Assembly (NCBI RefSeq): GCF_016808335.1
Contig: NC_053136.1
Coordinates: 2,772,531-2,836,530, forward strand
DNA length: 64,000 nucleotides
Source of the DNA: Panicum virgatum
Taxonomy: Eukaryota > Streptophyta > Magnoliopsida > Poales > Poaceae
Reading direction: 5' to 3'
This document shows, piece after piece, positions 58,301-64,000 of this stretch; positions within the stretch are counted from its first letter, which is position 1; the number at the start of each line of letters is the position of its first letter. The translations under genes were made by a program, and so were the position numbers. Below the pieces are notes generated by a model. It did no database searches. It was not told where the DNA came from and saw nothing but the letters and a program-made list of their open reading frames with translations.

Positions 58301-59066
58301 TGCTTCCCCTCCTCGCAGGTCTTCCTCTTCCTTCAAGCGGATGTTCAGGACATTTGCAGGCATGATCAAGAACCAGAGAGACATTCTGGTTAATCAGAAG
58401 AGGGAGAGGAAGAACAACAAGAAGTTAAGGGATAATCAGAAGAGGATGTACACTGCCATGCAGCTCCAGCCACCTCTCTCGCCTATCTCACCAGAGCCAG
58501 AGGCAGCAGAGATCCCCTCACTTGACCAGATGATTGAGATCTTCCAGGGGATAGACTTTGGGCAGTATGATCACCTGGGCGAGCATATGTTCTTTGGTCA
58601 GGAGAGTCAGCCAGGTGGATCGTCTTTAGCTCAGCAGTTCGGACACAGATCTCCACTTTTTGCACCTCAGTTCCTTCCAGGTCCACAGCTTTTCACCACA
58701 GGCCCACAGATGTTCACAGGACAGTTTGTGAGATCTCAGTTCGCTGGACCATACTCGGGGCCCCCACCGTTCACTTCCAGTTTCATGGGGCCGATTCCAC
58801 CGTTCAGTGCAGGGCCTCAGTTTGGGACTCACGTCAGTTCGTCGAATATTCCAGGATCGTCGGCGACATTTCCTATAGCTTCTGCACCACCTTCACTTCA
58901 CTTTGGTCTTGGAGGGACTTTCTCTTCACCAGATACGGGATATGCAGGAACTGCAGCTTCACATTCTCCAGCTCCTGACTCAGTTGAGGCGACCATGGCC
59001 AGCTGGAGTGATTCGATATTTGCTTATCCTGGTAGTTCTGGTGGTTTCTCTTCGGGTGGACAGTGA
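55317..59066 (+). pseudogene. ORF-X: 'putative plant transposon protein'-type ORF, split by a solo LTR
   Basis: ATG 55317 (MYKRNREKRSKLNED), then an acidic stretch (DDDADDDDDDVDSDDG), an in-frame TAG at 55662, then the conserved part 55671-56300: DYRFHTRFQQDFYQTVILAK, VDWTHMANLGHEICDEVAQM, IAQFYATVYFG, ERTIYWMTEGHRYQCSYTSF. This resembles the family named 'putative plant transposon protein' (PF20167-like). The frame is cut exactly after codon AAG at 56300 by the solo LTR and resumes in the same frame at 57879 ([40 protein letters not shown]). A basic segment (NQKRERKNNKKLRDNQKRMY) and a long Gly/Pro/Phe/Ser/Gln-rich tail end at TGA 59064. About 720 residues without the insert. The function is unknown; it is not a known pol component. 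Confidence 0.7.
56301..57873 (+). mobile_element. Solo LTR (gypsy-type) inside ORF-X
   Basis: Begins TGTTGCCGCC and ends CGACAACA, inverted TGTTG/CAACA tips, with the 5-bp duplication GGAAG at 56296-56300 and 57874-57878. A TATA-like CTATAAATA lies at about 56842-56850. It has no internal domain or second LTR, so it is the product of LTR-LTR recombination. 1,573 bp. Confidence 0.92.
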
Positions 59067-59847
59067 CTTCAGACGGCAACACACTCTTCTCCTCTTGTGC
59101 GTTTTTGTTGATGGATGACAAAGGGGGAGAAGTTTGGAGGATTAAAGCTTATTTTGTGTTTGTGTGTGTGCCATCTTGAGAATAGATGTTGAGAGTAGAT
59201 GGGATATGTATCTTGAGATCATCTTGTCTCATCTAGCTCTTTATGATATATTATGTATGGACATCATGATTTGGATATGTTTGGATATTCTTGTCTCATC
59301 TTGTAAAATCATATCCATCTCTTTTGTATTAAGGATTTGTGCGGACTTGAGAACACTTGTATTGAATGCTATTGGGTGTATTTATCATGTTTTAAATACA
59401 TAAGGAATGTTTATGATAGTGTGAAATTTTTGAGTGATGTGATGTCTTTTGTTTCAGCCATGGGTTGTTCTGGCAGTCTCAGACCGGTCCAAGCGCGTGC
59501 TGGCTGGTGTGGACCTGTCTGACCGGTCCCAGGGACCGGTCTGACCGGTCTGTGGCAGCAGCACTGCTCTTGTGTTTGCTTGAGTGCGTTACATGACATA
59601 TTGCATCACGGATTTATTTATGATGGTCACACACACTTGTTACACCCCACGGATGCTAAAATTTAGGGGGAGTCTCATTTGTGCTCAATATGTGTAATTT
59701 GGCATGCGAGGCCAACTTGTGTTGAATTTGATTCATATGCACATATTGAGGGGGAGCTCCAACTAAATCTGAGAATTCAAAAATTTTATTGAATATCTTT
59801 TTGTAAGCTTTAATCGGTTTGTCATCAATCACCAAAAAGAGGGAAAT
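59067..59847 (+). other. 3' leader of the inner element
   Basis: No protein. Contains AAAGGGGGAGAAG (about 59120), TTTAGGGGGAGTC (about 59663), TTGAGGGGGAGCTCC (about 59747) and the terminal polypurine tract AAAAAGAGGGAAAT, as in SIRE-like elements. Confidence 0.6.
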
Positions 59848-61828
59848 TGAAAGAGCATCTAGGCCCCTAGTGGGTTTTGGAGTATTGATTGACAACACGA
59901 TTAAAGGACTAACTTGTTTGCATGAGATCATGAGCAGGTATTTAATTAAGTAATGGGTACTAAATGAGATGGCTCATGTGTTGCAAGCAAGTGTGTTTAT
60001 CCCATTGGTAAAATGTGTAAGTGACAAGCAAAACAAGAAAAGGAAAATAGAGCAAGGTATTCATGGTTGATATAAAAGCTCTAATATGCGAAGGCTTGTT
60101 TCGGTTTAAAATGGGATTTAAAGTGACAAGTAAAGGTTTTGTGAATGAGATGTGATATGCTTATGCATAATCTCAAATATGGAAGATCTTGTCACATGTG
60201 ATAAATGGTTATTAACTAAAGAAGCAAACAAGGCAAAAGAGAATGAGACATGAGTTGATGCATATATGATGTCTCAAATTGGAAAGCTTGCATATAAGAT
60301 TGAATTGAGAATTCGAATTGACAATGAAGATTTCATGCATGGCACAAATCAATATGAGTTCAAGATGGACGGCTAGGATAAATGTAGAGGACCGAGAGGC
60401 GTGTTTCAAGAGGCTACGCAAGCGACGACTTGGGGGGAGCAAAGAAACTGATACAGGTCAAAGGCCGGAGATCCTAGAGTCATGGAAGAGCTCGATGTTG
60501 AAGAGTGTCATTATTCAAGTAAAGAAAGTGACTTGTGAATCAAGTTGGATTTCACTCCTATACAAATCAAAGATTCAAAGTCACTAGCTCAAAGCGGGTA
60601 TGCTCAAAGAATGAAGATGTTGTTGCCCTCAAAATATTGAAGAAAGGACGGCATGATCAAAATGTGAAGCTCAAGATGTGATTGTGGAAATTGTATATTT
60701 CATTTATACACTTGAGTATAGGTATACCGTACTATCAAGAGGGATGCAACATCAGTAGGTTTAGACAATACTAAAAGTGCTCAAATAGTCCCTAGAGAGA
60801 ATAGCCAAAGTGAGAGAGTGCTAACTGCAGAAAATAGTGAGGGACCGGTCTGACCGGTCCAAGGGACCGGTCTGACCGGTCTGAGCAGAGTGAGCCTCCA
60901 ACGGCTAGTTTTCAAAACAGATCGGTCTGACCGGTCCAGGGGACCGGTCTGACCGGTCTAACACTGACAGGGCAACAGCTAGTTTTGTGAGAAGGGGTAT
61001 TTATACCCCATGACTTCACTCATTCGTGGTGGCTGATGCTAGAACATTTCAGAACATCTTGAGAGCCTTGTGAGCACTTGGAGAGTCCTCCCCAACCTCT
61101 CTTTGTGAGAGTTGCTTGATTCAAGGTGAATCTTTAATTTGGGTTGAGTGAATCCATTCCTTGAGAGCCATTTGAGCAAGAGAGAAACATCCCGAGCTTT
61201 GAGCACTTGAGGTTGCGTCGGCCAACTCGATTGAAGCATTTGTTACTCTTGGAGCATCGACTCCTACACGGCTAGGCGTCACCGGCTAGCTCCCAAGGTT
61301 GTGGTGAGCAGCGGCAAGTTTGTTGCGACTTCGATCGTGTACCAAGAGAGCGCATGGTCATATAGTGGAGAAGAGGAGATAGCTTGACCTTGGGGTCACT
61401 ACGAGCTTCCTCAACGGAGAGTAGGATTCACACGTGGGTGCACGGGGTGAATCCGAACTTCGGTCAAACAAATCACTGTGTCTTCATCGCATCATCTCTA
61501 TTTCGGTTTGATTTACTTACCTTGCATTTATAGTTTTGAGTTTGAATTGTGCTTCCGCTCGATCTTCTTGGGTGTGCTCTACTTGTGTGTAGGGACTTGT
61601 TTATATTATTAGAAATACTCTGCAAGACACATATCCCAAGTTTCTTATAGGTTCAAGCTCGAGATGGGACTTATTCCTGCTGACTGGGCTGTCTGACTGC
61701 ATAGATTGATCTGACTGGTCTGGTAGACCGGTCCAGGCAGTCCCAGCAGGGATTAAACGCCAAATTTTGAAGAAACGCCTATTCACCCCCCCTCTAGGCT
61801 ACGACATCGCGTGATCAAGATCCTTTCA
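59848..61828 (+). repeat. 3' LTR of the inner element
   Basis: TGAAAGAGCATCTAGGCCCC ... GATCCTTTCA, 1,981 bp, tips TGAAAG/CTTTCA. Full-length counterpart of 49206-50955. Confidence 0.93.
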
Positions 61829-62367
61829 GTTGTACACTTGATTTTCACATTATCATGTTGTGTACACACTTGTGGAAAGCTTAGCTCATGTCATGCTAGT
61901 TTCGTAATTTTGTGATCCACCATAGTAAATTTTTAATTGGTATCTTCATTGATATCATACAATTGGATCATAAGTCATGAAACTAACTCCCTAGGCTACT
62001 AATCTTCTCTTGAGCTATATTGTTTTGCAAGACCCTTTAGGTGCAAGACCTTTTAGGTGATTTGATTTCAAAGGGGGAGAAATGTGGATCAAAGCAAGGA
62101 ATGTTCCCAACAAAGGGGGAGAGATATTCCCAAGAAGGAAAAGTATATTCCAAAGGGGGAAAATGCCGACTGGATCAAGTCAACATATGAGAGAAGAGTA
62201 GCAAATAGGGGGAGGAACAAAGGGGGATCATGGTTTTAGGGGGAGGCCAAACCGTCATTGGATGATGGTAAGCATCCTAGCAAGTGTAAGTGGTTCAATT
62301 TGTCAATTCTTGCAAATTTTATGCTTGCTTTAATTGTGTTGTCATCAATCACCGAAAAGGGGGAGAT
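61829..62367 (+). other. 3' leader of the outer copia element
   Basis: No protein. Repeated CAAAGGGGGAGA-type blocks (about 62073, 62117, 62150, 62221) and the final AAAAGGGGGAGAT directly before the 3' LTR. Confidence 0.7.
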
Positions 62368-63827
62368 TGTAACGAACATGGCACCATTTATGCCATTTCG
62401 AGTGATTTTGGTGATCGTATGATAACGCAATCAATGGGACTAATGGTTTTGTTAAGTGAACATTTCTGGATTCCAGGGATGAAGTAAAAAGGCCATACAA
62501 AGCAAAACACGAAGAAAGAACTCAAAGAAACACTGAATTGGACGAGTTCTACTGAAATCAGTAGCACCGGAAGAACCGATGCCCATAGCATCGGTGCATC
62601 CGATGGTTGTCGGAAGATCCGACGCCTTGGCATTGGTGCAGGACTGAGCACCTCTGGAGACCAAGTGAAGAAAAAAGTGAAGCACCGATTGAACCGACGG
62701 CTTCAAGATAGGCATCGGTGCATTCAACATACCATGTTCCAGAGACGATGTCAAGCGAGCAGGAGCGAAGTCTTCAGCACCGGTTGAACCGGTGGTGCGT
62801 CGGAGCAAGGCGTCGGAGCAATGACGTCAGCAAGGGCAACGGCTACAAGATGATCAAGAGTCACCGGTTGAACCGACACCATAGCATCGGTTCAACCGAG
62901 GGGTGCCAACTCAGCTGCAGAAGCGTTAGAGAAGGCAACGGCTAGTTTCAGCTTGTGAGTGACCGGAAGAACCGATGCAGAAGCACCGGAAGTTCTGATG
63001 CCCACGCAAAAAAGCTGCTAACGGCTACAAATGGCTAGTTCGACTTGGAGGCCTATATATATGAGCTTCCCCGGTCATTTGAAGTTTGTTGGAGTCCCAA
63101 GACATCTCATACACATCCAAGAATACCTCCAAGCCATCCAAGAGCATAAAGATAAAATCCTTAGTCCTTAGCACAAGCTTTGTGAGTGTTAGTGCAAGAT
63201 TAGCTCTTGAGTGAGTGTACAAGCAAGGCTTAGATCCTTGTGGCTGGTTCTAGAGTGAACCAAAAGTGTATCCCGGTGTGCCGGCCTCCTTGGAGCTTTG
63301 GTGGCTCGCCGGCAAGTCTACGACCCTCCGGCTTGGTGTGGAGCGGCGTTGACGACATTGTGTGGGGGACGGAGACCCCTCCTTCGTGGGCAATCTTTCT
63401 TATTGAAGATCGGGATCAAGGTGACCGTGATTGTGTTCATGGAAGAGACTTGATTGCCGGGAAGCGATACTCTTCGTGAGTGCTTCAACAACATGGACGT
63501 AGGGGCGCTTTTGTGGCAATCCGAACCACGAGATCAATCCTCGTGTCTAGAGTTCGCTTCCTCTCATCCCTCTCTTTAAGCTTCCGCATTTCTTATTGCA
63601 ACTTGTGTACCTTTACTTTCTTAGTGTAGTATCTTGCTAGGATTGGCTATAGTTTGTAAAATTCTTTTGGGATGAGGGTTACACACTAAGGTGAACCGTA
63701 GTTGCACATCTAGATAGCTTGTTTTAGTTTAAGTTTTGTGCAAACTAGTTGGAGCCATAGGTTAAGGTTTTAATTGTGCCTAATTCACCCCCTCCCCCTC
63801 TTAGGCTAGAGCACCTGATCACTTTCA
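62368..63827 (+). repeat. 3' LTR of the outer copia element
   Basis: TGTAACGAACATGG ... GATCACTTTCA, 1,460 bp. Followed by the target duplication CAAGC and the rest of CRP2 exon 2. Confidence 0.93.
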
Positions 63828-64000
63828 CAAGCTGAAACTGATCTTCTACACTGTAAAATGCTTCTGCACTGGCATTCATGGCAATGCCACCTGCTATTGC
63901 TGCCAAAAGGCTCCTGAACCAGTATGTTACGACCAGTTTTCCGACTGCAAGGCCAAGTGCCCCACCATCTGCAACCCGCTTTGCCCACCCGGAACGGCGG

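Larger units (their letters stand above)
49983..61738. repeat. Dispersed ACCGGTCTG (9-bp) clusters in the inner element
   Basis: Groups of the palindrome ACCGGT spaced at 9 bp occur in both LTRs (49985-50100, 50843-50862; 60843-60960, about 61715-61732), in gag (51486-51524, 52449-52502), in the spacer (53243, 54531, 54971, 55168) and between ORF-X and the 3' LTR (59481-59552). Both orientations (ACCGGTCTG and its complement CAGACCGGT) are used. See findings. Confidence 0.9.
49206..61828 (+). mobile_element. Inner copia-like element without pol, carrying an extra large ORF
   Basis: LTRs 49206-50955 (5' end truncated by about 210 bp) and 59848-61828 (TGAAAGAGCATC ... CCTTTCA). PBS TGGTATCAGAGC at 50958-50969; polypurine AAAAAGAGGGAAAT before the 3' LTR. 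The order is gag (51011-52909), a spacer, ORF-X (55317-59066, split by a solo LTR), and a 3' leader. No protease, integrase, RT or RNase H is found anywhere in it, so it must depend on another element for movement. The two LTRs are very similar (a change every 50-100 bp in the parts compared), so insertion is fairly recent. The target duplication is lost with the 5' truncation. Confidence 0.85.

Overview
The window is plant nuclear DNA, almost certainly from a grass and probably a panicoid. The signs are nested LTR retrotransposons (Tat-lineage Ty3/gypsy and SIRE-like Ty1/copia), long-TIR Mutator-like elements (MULEs), plant L1 LINEs, a CC-NLR-type gene with introns absent, and two small secreted cysteine-rich peptide genes of the kind called MEG/ESF1-like in cereals. 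I saw no bacterial or organellar gene, no rRNA or tRNA that I could support, and no CRISPR array.

Layout. (1) 1-1538: old repeats, a (TA)n tract and a MITE. (2) 1539-28450: one Tat-lineage gypsy element with paired LTRs (1539-2545 and 27521-28450), a decayed gag-pol (2547-9161) and, on the opposite strand, the additional antisense gene known from Tat elements (26419 down to 10002). That antisense gene is split by a FAR1/MULE-type DNA transposon (about 12002-24737), whose transposase exon 2 is in turn split by an L1 LINE (13191-18910) with a perfect 15-bp target duplication. This gives three nested layers. (3) 28451-31200: degenerate retroelement-like sequence. (4) 31220-35421, minus strand: a CC-NLR-like gene with a degenerate nucleotide-binding domain, an acidic insert and one frameshift. 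(5) 36742-37293: a small TIR element with an 11-bp duplication. (6) 37809-38343: an intact two-exon cysteine-rich secreted peptide gene (CRP1). (7) 39672-42916: a MULE with TIRs of about 430 bp carrying a Myb/SANT-like gene and a truncated MURA-like gene joined to a plant-mobile-domain-like piece. (8) 43935-64000: a second, tandem copy of the peptide gene (CRP2). Its exon 2 is broken by a poly(A)-ended retroposon (44241-45160), a truncated minus-strand LINE (45226-46093, 12-bp duplication) and a 17.7-kb copia element (46119-63827, duplication CAAGC). Inside that copia element sits a second copia-like element (49206-61828) with gag and an unrelated large ORF but no pol, and inside that ORF sits a solo LTR (56301-57873).

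The host genes I would defend are the NLR-like gene and the CRP1/CRP2 pair; everything else is mobile or derived from mobile DNA. CRP1 and CRP2 share exon-intron phase, signal peptide, cysteine spacing and recognisable promoter sequence, so they are a tandem duplication. CRP1 is intact and CRP2 is disrupted by about 18.6 kb of later insertions. The 3' end of CRP2 runs off the window.
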